Positions 1-10,333 of a stretch of 64,000 nt of DNA are shown here, in pieces. Source of the stretch: Melastoma dodecandrum. Lineage: Eukaryota; Streptophyta; Magnoliopsida; Myrtales; Melastomataceae. Within the stretch, counting starts at the first letter, position 1. Every line of letters starts with the position of its first letter. The DNA lies in NCBI GenBank assembly GCA_029817715.1, contig JARUPY010000396.1, positions 4,092,001-4,156,000 of the forward strand, written 5' to 3'. The position numbers and the translations under genes are program-made. The notes beneath the pieces are model-generated. The model did not search any database and had not been told where the DNA came from. It worked only from the letters and a program-made list of their open reading frames with translations.

Positions 1-620
1 TGGTAAAAGTGAAGCTTTATACAGTAATTAAGAAAGAAGCTATGCGAAAAATCAGATGTATGAGGAAAAAAGGTTCCACAAAGTGGTAAAAACAATATTA
101 TGGTGACAAGAATTCCAAGCTCTTATGGACAACTTAGATATATGTACGAACGTTGTACAAATTGTATTAAGATGTTGCGAGATCCCATAGGATATTCTCA
201 TATATTTTTTTTTATATAATTTTCGATATAATGTCGTTGTTTTTCACTTCAACTGGATTGAATTGGATTTCGAAAATGAAAATATTGAGATAACATAAAA
301 AGAGCTTTCGATTTGCCTTTAAAAGTCCACTTCGCCCCATGCTACGAAGGACAGAGAAAAAGTAAAGTATTCACTTCATTAATTAAAAAAAATAAGCAAA
401 AATCAAGGATACTAAAAAATATAATATAAGAGTATGAAGACATGATCCTTAGTTTCAAGAGTATCATCCCAATGGACGACGGCATCAGAACAGACCAAAC
501 AAGACAATCCAAAAGAAGAATGGAGAATAATTCAACTGTGGCAAGAAGAAACACTACGCAAGATACCGTTAAACAAGAAAAAGAATATAAAAGGAAATGT
601 TGTCACATCTAGTAGTCTAG
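1..620. other. AT-rich flank of the copia remnant, no gene seen
   Basis: No conserved coding frame is visible. It lies immediately upstream (in + orientation) of the copia protease remnant, so part of it may be the decayed gag region of that element, but no zinc knuckle, LTR end or primer-binding site could be recognised. Confidence 0.4.
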
Positions 621-1406
621 ATGGAGACAAATCCGAAGAAGTGTGGAATCTTGTATCATCTCTCGCCGTGCTAGAAGAAGCATCGTTGTTGGAAGACCAA
701 GCTCTTACAATTGTCCACAATAATTTTGTGGACTATACATAGAACTAGATATTTGATTATGGATGCTCCAACCATATGACACGGGACCAGGAGAAGCTGC
801 AGGAGTTGTCATAATACAAAAGTCAAAGAGTCGTTGTCATTGCCAACAACTCAAGACTATGAATCGCCCACAACAGTAAGACTGCCATAACTTGTGATGA
901 CAATCCCAAAACAGGTCCAACTGTAGGGAGTCTACCATGTCCTAGGAATAAAGAAGAGCAACAGTCCAACTGATAGCCCCTGATAACTTCGTGGCTTTCG
1001 GATCAGAAGACGTCAAGGTTTATCGTGTGCTGAGATTTTCTGGGACACCGCTCATGGAAGGGGGAAATGCCAACCCTATCTATGTCATGTATGCAGAAAA
1101 TGCATACATGGATAAAGTGAGGAAGACCGAGATTGGAGATCTTTGGCATGAGAGGCTTGTCAATGTTGCATTTCACAAGTTGAAGACCATGATAAGCAAG
1201 GAGATGATGAGGGTCTTCCGTAGTTGGAGGTAAATGTTAACAATGTATGCGCATGTTGTCAGCATGGTAAAGCACTTACGAAGAATCCAAGTATCGGGCT
1301 TAAGAACAACTATAGCTAGTCCACTCAAATGTGTTTAGTATTGCGCTTGTCCCCACATGCCACAAATTAACGGTATTGCAAAAAGAAAGATTAGGCATCT
1401 TGTAGA
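621..1406 (+). pseudogene. Ty1/copia polyprotein remnant, protease to start of integrase
   Basis: Reading + strand fragments, a copia aspartic-protease region is visible near 750-800 with the hallmark GCSNHMT. The catalytic DSG triplet reads DYG here, so the protease would be dead. The GAG-pre-integrase domain follows in an open stretch at 991-1233 (motifs VYRVLRFSGTPLMEG and DLWHERL), then the CxxC half of the integrase zinc finger and the stretch NGIAKRKIRHLVE at about 1365-1406. Several stops and frameshifts separate the blocks. The frame resumes at 3403 after an inserted solo LTR. The order protease, GAG-pre-integrase, integrase, reverse transcriptase identifies Ty1/copia. Confidence 0.85.
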
Positions 1407-1411
1407 AGTTT

Positions 1412-3397
1412 TGTTAATCTTGGTTTTGATAATGAGCTTGAGAAGCTATGTTATAAATTCATAGTAATGTGTCGCTACCTTTAGTAATGAGCTTGAGCAA
1501 AGTGTTGTTGAGCATGCGCTATACGTTGCTACACTACAGTAAGTCGTTACTGTTTTGCTACGCTTGCTCACAAGAAATTTGGAAATAATATTTCTTTTTG
1601 CAATATATTTCAGATTATCTCGAAATATATTTAAAACAAATATTTAGATGTCTAAATACATCGGATCATTTTATTAGGCAACTCAAAATCAGAATATTGA
1701 GATAGTGACATTTGAGAAATTTTTGAAAATAAAATCTTTAATTATAGCAATATGTTATTTCCTATCTTATCTCAAAGTCATTAAGGAATTTAGTTATTCC
1801 AAATTTTGATGTGGCCAATGATTGAAACAATAATCAGATGGCAATTTGATAATGATTAGATCAGATGGTGCGCATAAGGAAAGTTGACAATGATTTCCTT
1901 CCTTCTTGATCATTGTGACCGTTGAGCATCTGTTCGCTGAACCTGGCACAGCTTGCTGGAATCGGATATTTGGGAAACAAAATATATATTCCGTTCCCTA
2001 TTAAAACCAAACGACCTCTATACACAAAAGAACGAATCTGTGTGGACTGAGTGGTTGTCCAAAGCTTGTGTGATCTGAATGAAGCTTTGAGGATCGGCGG
2101 AGAGCGGAAGGTGCTAAGTGATCGCCTGGTTCTTATCTCTTGCAATCTGCGTGTGAGAGTGGCAAGGGCTGAGTGCGACCTTGATCGTCGTGAGAGGGAC
2201 TGAGTGTTCTCCGTGCGTTCAAGGAGCGGCTGGCGAATCGTCTGAGGGAAGTTAAGTGAATACCTGTGCTGAATTCAGTAACTAGTTGCTGACCCATCGG
2301 CAAGAAGCCATTCTTATTGTGTCTTTTCACAGGGAAGCCTCGAACCGACGGAGTTTGAATAGTGAGACACGCACTTGCGGGTGCGCGCCAGAAGTCTTGT
2401 GCCTGCAGAGTAGGGCAAGAGTTGGGAACGCCGCCGGAGTGGAAAGAGGTCCTCCCAAGTACAGGGGTGCCGTGCAGAAGTCTCAACCTCCAGATACAGA
2501 GGGACAGTAGAGCAGGTTGCGTGAAAGCCGTCGGAGGTGAAAATTCCACTCTAGGCACTGGGTGTGCAGTGGAGTGAGTCACGGTTGTAGTAACCGTGCA
2601 CGTCCGAACTGAGTGTAGGACGGATACCGTGACTTCGCTGTGTGAGAAGTCAGGTTCTGCTGTGTGAGGAACCAATCTCTGTTTCTTTCTCTTTTCTGAT
2701 TTAAGTGATCATCTTTGTGGTTGTCTCTTGAGTACTTACAGGCTCATCTTGAGAAGAGACAGAAACTGTGTGGAAATCATCTGCTGAGCTATTAAGTGTT
2801 GAAGCATTCATCTGCTGTGAATCAGAAACGAACTACTCTCAGAGAAGTCGTTCTTCACTGTAAGGAATCATTTGTGAGGATTTATTCTTTAACATAATGT
2901 TGTATTTGTGCTTTGATAGACAGGCTTACGCCTAAGCGACAACGTGTTGTGTGAAAATCCTTTGAGTAATCAACTGCTGAGTGTGAGCATCATTCTGCTG
3001 AAAACGAGAAGACGTCCACTGTGTGAGGAGCTGATCGTTGCCTAGGAGTGATCTCTTTTTCGTAAAGGATTTTAAATCTCACTTGTTGATATAGCAAAAA
3101 TGCCTAGTGCAAGGGCTCTTTGCACCCATTATATTATATAGTGGAATCACCTCGTTGGTGGAAAGTGGACGTAGGTCGATCAAGGCCGAACAACTATAAA
3201 CTACTGTGTCCCTTACGATTGCACAAACACTCGTACGAAAACCTACTCGATCAAATCGTAACGGTTACAATGAAACCGATCTCACTTCTGAGAAACCCTT
3301 TGTTGTGATACAGTACGCTTCCGCTTACATTGAGAAATGGCGAAAAAGTGATAAACACTAATTCACCCCCCTCTTAGTGTACATAAACGATCTAACA
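1412..3397 (+). mobile_element. Solo LTR of a Sire/Maximus-like copia element, nested in a copia integrase
   Basis: The insertion begins TGTTAATCTTGG and ends GATCTAACA, giving TGTTA/TAACA inverted termini. It is flanked by the 5-bp direct repeat AGTTT (1407-1411 and 3398-3402), as expected for LTR-retrotransposon integration. Removing it rejoins the copia integrase: HLVE on the left continues to RSMLSARNVPGRY on the right. No gag, pol, PBS or polypurine tract is present inside, so recombination between two LTRs is inferred. The first bases and the C-rich stretch ATTCACCCCCCTCTTAGTG near the 3' end resemble Sirevirus-type LTRs as I remember them. Long open frames inside (2133-2675, -) have no recognisable domain and are treated as chance. 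Confidence 0.85.
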
Positions 3398-3402
3398 AGT
3401 TT

Positions 3403-4336
3403 GTCGAAGCATGTTGAGCGCGAGGAATGTTCCAGGAAGATACTTGGCAAAATGCTTGAAGACGGCTACAAATGTAGCAAATAGGTTGCAACAAGCTAGC
3501 CTCAACTTTTAAACACTTTTCGAGCTACTATGGAAGATGAAACTTACAATGAGCCACTTTCGAGTCTTCGGGTGTGTTTGCTATGTGTTCATCTCCAACC
3601 ACCTACAAAGTAAGTTTGATAAGAAGGCGACCAAGTGCATCATTGTCGGGTATTATATGGAGAGAAAAGGATAGAGGTGTTGCAATCATACACCTAACAA
3701 ATGTACGGTATACTGCAACATTGTCTCCGACGAAGCAAATTCCCTATGGCCGCCTTCAAAGGAAGCAAAAGATAAGACAAAGAGGAAGGAAGTTGTCGTA
3801 AAGCCCACTTTCGAAGAGATTGAAGAAACTCCAATTACGAGAAATAATGACGAAAAAGTAAATAGACCATGGCAAATAGGAGTCCATCAAAGATCCTGTC
3901 AAGATACAATAAGAGAAGATGGACACAGGACAACACCATTGAGAAGATCTACACAACACCATAGACCTCCAACATGGTACATAAATGCGAGACTTGGTGA
4001 AGGTGTTGATCCATAACAGTCATCAACCTATGAAGAAGTATCAAAACACAAGATTTGGCGAGAGGAGATACACGAAAAAATTTGAGCGTCAGAAGAAAAT
4101 CAAACTCAAGATCTGATACCCAAACCTAGCGAGGTTATACCCATATCCTCCAAGTGGGTCTACAAGGGAAAGACTCTTCGAGACTGATATGTCGAGAGAT
4201 ATAAGGCTCATCTTCTCACTCGAGGATATAACTCTTTAAAGAGTTTCATGTGAGCATCCACTTTGCTAGTAATCCGATTCATTTCACCATATTTGTAGGG
4301 ATCATTCTTGGCCAAATAAAGACGGAGGGGGAGTAC
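3403..4336 (+). pseudogene. Ty1/copia remnant, integrase C-half to start of reverse transcriptase
   Basis: This continues the element broken at 1406. The integrase core continues with MLSARNVPGRYLAK and SHFRVFGCVCYVF, then FDKKATKCIIVGY. The start of the copia reverse transcriptase is visible near 4135-4225 (SKWVYKGK, then VERYKAHLLTRGY), with a stop codon between the two blocks. The rest of the reverse transcriptase and RNase H is missing; the sequence jumps within about 100 bp to a purine run typical of the 3' end of the internal region. The copy is therefore internally deleted as well as interrupted. Confidence 0.85.
4318..4334 (+). other. Polypurine tract of the copia remnant
   Basis: The run AAAGACGGAGGGGGAGT closes the internal region of the copia remnant. 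Copia elements commonly end their internal region in GGGGGAGT immediately before the 3' LTR. No intact 3' LTR was recognised after it. Confidence 0.55.
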
Positions 4337-5372
4337 CCTCGACCGGAAAGTTGGTCAGACATGTTATGTCTTCCAAAGTGATGATCATAAGTCCCTTAGA
4401 AAAGAAAAAGCAGTTTAGCGATTCATTTCAGAAAGGGAGAAGACGTGCACACATCATGCTAAACTAAACGAGAAGTTAATCAATTAACCTCACTCGTAAC
4501 TGAGTATTGCCGTACAATTAACCTCACTCGTTTAAAAGTGAGATTTTGTGAGAGATGCAACATTGGATAGCTATTCAATCACAGAATCTGAAACATACAT
4601 ATTCTGAAATGTTGGTTAATAAACTTTGTTAATGAATTTTATGTTGTCCTAAAAAGTTTCGTAATTACAATATTTATGGATGCTATTATAAAATACCAGT
4701 ATAAACTTTTGCAGTTACAAAATTTATATGATGTAAAATGTTATAAAAAATGAAAATTAAGAAAACCATGTTCTATTTTAAGAATTCTTTTATAAGTTAA
4801 CGCAACGACAACTCTTACATGAATATCATAAAGTTATACACATTTATTTGTAACTAAAATTTATGCAACTAGTATATTCTACTCACATTTCACTGTTCGT
4901 GTACGAAATCATGAAAATATTAATAAGGCAAGAAAGTATATATCATGTATAAATTAGTCAGAGAATTTTTATAGAGTTTAATTTTTATTTTTTTAATTCG
5001 TAATTCGAATGTGTAAAAAATTATAGGGACCTTCAAGTTTAACACATCATGATCTTCTTAAATTAAGAAACCACTCCTATATGCTATGAAATTTATCTTC
5101 CCATATATAATTGTAAGATAGCTTCAATTTTTTTACATTCTCATATTTGTAATTATTTCATACTTATTCAAGACAAAACATCTTTAAATTGGAAGGTATG
5201 TCTCTTTGCAAATAATGTAAACACCTAATGTAGTAAGAAAACAAAAAGATAAATATTATGAAAGCATTGAAGGTTTTATACTGTCCAAATTTTATTTTAT
5301 TTAAGAGTTAAGACTAGATAACAAATAACGCAATTTTTGTGTAGAAATGAAGTACATAGACATTTTTACCTC
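4337..5372. other. AT-rich intergenic DNA
   Basis: No gene is seen. The first part may be decayed 3' LTR of the copia remnant. A 16-bp direct repeat CAATTAACCTCACTCG occurs at about 4479 and 4516. The right part is the promoter flank of the thionin-like gene. Confidence 0.4.
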
Positions 5373-5380
5373 TATATAAA
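5373..5380 (+). promoter_or_regulatory. TATA box of the thionin-like gene
   Basis: TATATAAA lies 60 bp upstream of the chosen ATG at 5433, a normal spacing for a plant TATA box with a short 5' leader. Confidence 0.6.
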
Positions 5381-5432
5381 TCACATTCCCCGCACTCTCG
5401 AAGATATACCAACCAATCCCACAGACCCAGAA

Positions 5433-5884
5433 ATGGCTTCCAAGAAATCGATGCCGGTGGTCGTGATGATGTTGATGATCTCGCTGGTGGTGATGTACTC
5501 AACGGATGTGGCTCATGCCGCGCTGAGTGCTTGCGAGCTGAGATGTCACCTCTCTTGCCTCTCTGCGGGAAACTATTACCAAGCGTGCTACGGTTATTGC
5601 GTGCTGCAAACTTGCAGAGGAGGTGGAGAGCTAGGTTTGGATCCTTCTACAAGACCCGTCACATTCCCCAAATTCAAGTGCGAAACGGGTTGCGTCTCTT
5701 CGAAATGCTTGGGCGATCTCTCTGGTAAGTGTGCCGACCTTCGCGAAAGGAAGCTTTTGAAAATATTTGAGCTCAACTTTTGCTTTCATTCTTTGATTTC
5801 ATTATTTCCTCTGTCTCAGATGCTAAGAAGACCGAGGGTTGCGTTACTTCATGCGCGACGCAGTGCTATAAAAGGGAAAACTAG
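5433..5884 (+). CDS. Thionin-like secreted cysteine-rich peptide precursor
   Basis: Two exons, 5433-5724 and 5820-5884, with a canonical GT-AG intron of 95 bp; the spliced product is 118 residues. The chosen Met is preceded by a TATA box and opens a hydrophobic signal peptide (about residues 1-29, ending AHA). The mature region has cysteines at 34, 38, 42, 52, 56, 61, 83, 87 and 92 in exon 1 and three more in exon 2. The spacing C-x3-C-x3-C followed by paired C-x3-C motifs suggests plant thionin-like proteins. Such proteins are secreted and usually considered defence- or pollination-related, but no activity can be read from the sequence. An upstream in-frame Met at 5337 would add 32 residues without a signal-peptide character, so it was not used. 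An AATAAA lies 47 bp after the stop. Confidence 0.8.
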
Positions 5885-5930
5885 TGTTTGGACATGAACT
5901 CGTGTATTGATCAATAATAATGCCACAAGA

Positions 5931-5936
5931 AATAAA
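5931..5936 (+). terminator. Poly(A) signal of the thionin-like gene
   Basis: AATAAA lies 47 bp downstream of the stop at 5884, with a nearby upstream AATAAT. Confidence 0.5.
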
Positions 5937-6150
5937 ACTACGACCCCGAGTTGTAATAATTTCATACTCCTCGCGCCTTCTCGATCGGAAGCGAGGATCG
6001 ACGAAACGAGTACTTCACATCACAGTTCATCTTAAAAATCTACGCCATAACCCCAGCAAAGTGCTCCGTCGTCTGAATGGGAAACCCAACTCAATCCCTT
6101 CGCTGGAAAACGAAATGGATAGAAACCCAAGTCGACCAAGTCCAAAATCT

Positions 6151-6311
6151 ATGTTTCCTAATTTAAGGAAATAAATTTGCCTATAAAGCCTACGTCTGTT
6201 TTTGTCGAATTCTTTCTTCCAATTAAGTCCCAAATCAATGGGCATGTTTCCTAATTTAAGGAAATAAAAAGAAAGAGAAAGAGAACATGTTCCCTAATTT
6301 AAGAAAATAAA
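6151..6311 (+). repeat. Three dispersed copies of a 25-bp repeat
   Basis: A word close to ATGTTTCCTAATTTAAGGAA occurs at 6151-6175, 6244-6268 and, with two changes, 6287-6311. The TTCCTAATTTAAGGAA core is itself nearly palindromic. No function is evident. Confidence 0.7.
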
Positions 6312-6342
6312 ATACATCATAAACTTGATAAATTCTTTTGAT

Positions 6343-7064
6343 CAAATTACCAAATATATCCCGAATTTAGTAACTTTTTCTAATATATCCTATACTTTAA
6401 AAAATGTCATCACATGTTTTCAAACATTACATTTATTCCCCGTCAGCTGCAAGCACTGATGGAGTATTATGTGGCAACAATGTGGTAATTAACTATATTT
6501 TTTCATTTTGAATAGATAAAAGTTTTTGGAAAATTAGGATTATTACCCAATCGTCCCACACCCATCTGCCTACACCCATCCCCTCGTACCGCCCCCGCAT
6601 TGCCCAACTCATCTGGCCACACCCCTCACGACTCATTCTGCCTGCACTTCTCCCCCAACTTTCTTTCGTCTTCCATTTAGTGTTGTTGATGTTCATTTCT
6701 GACTTGTAAATTTATTGACGATTGGATGTCTACTTACATCAAGATTTTGTTGCTTACTCTATTACTTATTTAGGGAAATGCTATTTTAAGTTGGCATTTA
6801 CTACGCAACTTGACAGAAGTGTATCAACAATGATATGACAATATTAGCGATTACTTTCCACTTTGGAACAGATTAAGGTAATTAGATTGAAAATGTGTGA
6901 ACCAGGCTTGACACATTGGTGCCACTTATTGCTCCATTATTGTTTGCCGCAAACAAAGGATAAATGTGATGTAATGTTTAAAGTTAATAATATATGATGA
7001 CATTTTTTAAAGTATAGAATATATTAGAAAAAGTTACTAAGTTCGGGATATATTTAATAATTTG
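6343..7064. mobile_element. Mutator-type non-autonomous element (MITE) with about 70-bp inverted ends
   Basis: The left end from 6343 and the reverse complement of the right end up to 7064 match over about 70 bp: CAAATTACCAAATATATCCC, then a TTAGTAACTTTTTCTAATATA core and TTTAAAAAATGTCATCA. No transposase frame lies between. A clear target duplication was not found. A third, diverged copy of the same end sits at about 7100-7250 in the right-end orientation, so this is a composite or nested insertion. Similar ends occur at 38.8-39.6 kb and 54.2 kb. Confidence 0.7.
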
Positions 7065-8689
7065 GTCCAAAAATTTTATCAGGAGAAACGGAGTCAATGT
7101 CACGTTGGTGTCACGTAATACGCCGTTAGTGCTGGTGAATGACGGAGGATAAATAACGTATAAAGTTGAGGATATAAGATAATATTTTTTTGAAGTATAG
7201 GATAGATTGGAAATAGTGAGTAAATTTCCGATATAAATGATAATTTCGCCAAATTATTTTGTTTACTTAGTTTTCATGGGATTTGTGTTTTGAAGGTGAT
7301 TTTCTTTTAATTTTTTATAGGAGTCCATTGATAAAATTAATGTTTTTGAAAAAAGTGAATTTTATTTATTAATCTCTTTTGTTTTCATTAAGCCTGCCAA
7401 ACCCGTAATTGATTAATTCAATAATCACTTAAAATATAAATAATTTTTGTGTTAATCTTTTTATTATGAAGGTCAAAACAATTCAATAATTACTTTCGAG
7501 CTATTTCTGCAATTTTCATAATCTTCAGTAAACTTAGACTGATGTAGCTTATCATGGAATACTTCTTTTTCTTGATTACACAGTAGAGTTTCTAATTATG
7601 AGCTAGATTTTGTTTCACGGTAACTCTGTAAATATATCAAGAAAGTTTGTAAAGACAAATTGATTTTTTAATATATATTCTTGAGAGATTTCAAATTGTG
7701 AAAAACTATATATAAGATTCCTGGATAAGATTACTTGGTTAACTGAATTTTCGTATAATTTGTCAAGTGAACAAGATTTTATTTTTAAAATATTTCTTTC
7801 CCATATTTTACATAAATTCGGACGACTGACTGTTGGCTGACTACTTAAATAAAAATAAGTTTTAGTTTAAGTATAATCATAATTTCTAATTATCCTAGTC
7901 ATATCTTGTAAAGCAGCGGACGGTAATTGTTCTACAAGCTAAATAAAAACTTAATATATTATATCTGCTTCTACATTTTTTTTCTCTATCAAATGTCGGT
8001 CAACAATTTTTTTACTTTATGTCAATAAAAAACCGACCGCACTCCCCGATGTACTTAATTAATAAAAGATAGCTTTATATCAACATGTCAAACAGAATAC
8101 TGATTTGAACTACCACATGCCAATTCAAACGTAATTATTTATTTACTTTATTATATAAGTTTATGAATTTAAGAAAAATATCTAATATATTTAAGAAATA
8201 CTTCTAAGGTTAAAAGATAATAATAGCCCTGGTCACAATTATTTGATTAAATTTTGAGAAATTCAATTGTTAATGTGATTGACGTATCCAAATCATTCAA
8301 AAAATAATATTTGCACTTTGGTTACACTAAAAGGATGAATTGGTAATAAAGTCCAATGGATGATTTTTAATTCATTTTCGATAACCCGTAGCGGGAGATG
8401 GGTTTTGTAAAATTATAATAAAACCCTTCGGACACGTTTTTGTAAGACAAAATATATGGAATGATCACGAAATGATTCGTGTGACACAAGAAACTTTATA
8501 GTAGTTTGGTGCACTTTGCTTACGTCCACTCTAACTCAAAATTTGAATGGTTATAATTAAACAAAAAGTATTAACGAATATAGAAGGTGATGCGTGATCA
8601 AACTTCTACAGTTCAAATCATAAGGTTTTATATCAAAAGTGACTAATTGCACGGATTAGCATGACTAACAATAGTATCCGATTATTTGG
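7065..8689. other. AT-rich intergenic DNA
   Basis: Apart from the third MITE end at about 7100-7250, no gene, RNA or defined repeat was recognised. Confidence 0.4.
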
Positions 8690-8862
8690 ATGTTTCCCTC
8701 AGGTGTTGTCCTCACCTACACAATAACTCGCTGTGACTTCCCTTCGGACATTTCTCTTCGACAGTGTCCTCATCTGCACAACAACTTGCTGCACTTCCAT
8801 TCAGACATTTCACTCTACCGGTGTCCTCACCTGCACAACATCCTACTACGACTTCCCATTCG
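8690..8862 (+). repeat. Three tandem copies of a 57-58-bp unit
   Basis: Units at 8690-8747, 8748-8804 and 8805-8862 each run from a TTTC start through GTCCTCACCTRCACAA to a CTTCC/TTCG end. They lie just upstream of the gypsy gag remnant and may belong to its 5' LTR or leader. Confidence 0.7.
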
Positions 8863-8919
8863 TCGTCTCTCGAGACGACGACTTCATGGCGAACCCCACG
8901 CAAGGATAGGAGGGTGGAA

Positions 8920-10333
8920 TTGGTAGCATTATATATGAATGTTGTTGCCTTACAATGGCCCTATACTTACATGTGGAATTGAAATAGGGTGAATAATCTG
9001 GGTTGGGAGGAGTACATATATGCATTGACTAGGAGATTCAATAAAGAAGCTTTTGAAGATCTTATGGGAAGGATGAAGAATCTTAAAAAGGAGAGAAGGT
9101 TTGATAATCTTTATGCTTACATGGAAGAATTTGATGTGTGTTTACGGAACGTGTTAAAGAAAATGGATGTATGCTTAGAGTTTCAAGTGTGCTTATTTAT
9201 TAATGATTTGAAGGAGGAATATAGGAGCACATTATGATTACTACGACCTACAAATTTGTTGAGTATATAAGCGCTAGGATAATTGCTCCTAATGTTCCCT
9301 TAGAAGGGGAAGGCTCTAGTGGAATAAGACAAACCAGGTTGTTTAATAGAAGCACAGTTCCTTTTCAAACAATTGCTAACAATGCAGTGAAAGTCAGATA
9401 ATTAATGCATAATAGGGGGGGGGGGGAGCTTTGCAAGGAACTAATGTGTTTAAGTCAGATGATTTGAGAAGGAATTTATTGTTCCTACAAATTATGTTAC
9501 TACTGAGAAGAAAAAACTTAATCAAGAAGAGATTGAGGATAGGAGGCCCAAAGGGTTATGTTTTGGGTGTAATGAACCTTTGATATGAACCATAAGTGCA
9601 CTAAACGCCAATTCTATTCCTTCATTATAGAATCCACAGATGATGAGGAATTGAAAAATGAGGAGGAGAGTGTAAAGAATATGAAAGAGATGTATCCGAG
9701 GAAATGAAAGTAACTTCACATGCTCTCACTGGGGAGATAAGGGGATTGGAAGCAGGAATGTAATGAAGATTTTGGGAAGGTATAAAAGGAAGACTCAACA
9801 TATTTTGGTGATTCAGGGTGTACACAAAATTTTGTTGATGTTGGGATAATTCATGGCATGGGAATGCTCACTATTGGAATGGTGGCTAATGGGCAAAAAA
9901 TCAGGAGTACTCGACTTTTCAAACAATTTCACTGGAAAACACGAGGAATTGTGTGGGTTGTGAGATGGTGTTAGGTGTTAAGTGATTGTCTCAAGGTCAA
10001 CTAGGAGATATTGTGTGAAACTTCAAGCTCTCATTGATGAAATTTCAATTGGAAAACTAGCTGGTGGTTCTGCAAGGGTGTAAAGCAGTTGGAAGTCAGA
10101 AGAAGTTACTATAGTTGACTGGCGATAAATCTTAGCTAAGGAGTGTGGACAACAACTGGTTAACTTTTCTTTAAGTTGCAACCACATTGTGGAAGCTGGA
10201 ATGTGTAGAGGAAACATACTTTACAATTGAAGTACTACGAAGGTTTTAGGATATATTTCCGGAATTGAAGGGTCTTCCTCCTTTTAGAGGTCATGATTAT
10301 TCAATTACGTTAAAGGAAGGAGTTCAGGGTTTC
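8920..10333 (+). pseudogene. Ty3/gypsy remnant, gag to N-terminus of reverse transcriptase
   Basis: The retrotransposon gag domain is readable at 8930-9237 (WEEYIYALTRRFNKEAFEDL, with FLxxLKEE-like INDLKEEYRS at its end). A zinc knuckle (CFGCNEP, then CTKRQF after a frameshift) lies near 9560-9620. The protease active site DSGCTQNFVD is intact at 9810-9839. The reverse transcriptase N-terminus is visible at about 10249-10333 (IFPELKGLPPFRGHDYSITL). The frame then stops abruptly and resumes at about 13725 in the RT palm, with about 100 RT residues lost. Multiple stops and frameshifts make it non-functional. Confidence 0.85.

Noticed and set aside
2133..2675. 180-codon open frame on the minus strand
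   Set aside because: It lies wholly inside the solo LTR, is covered by overlapping frames on the other strand and has no recognisable domain.
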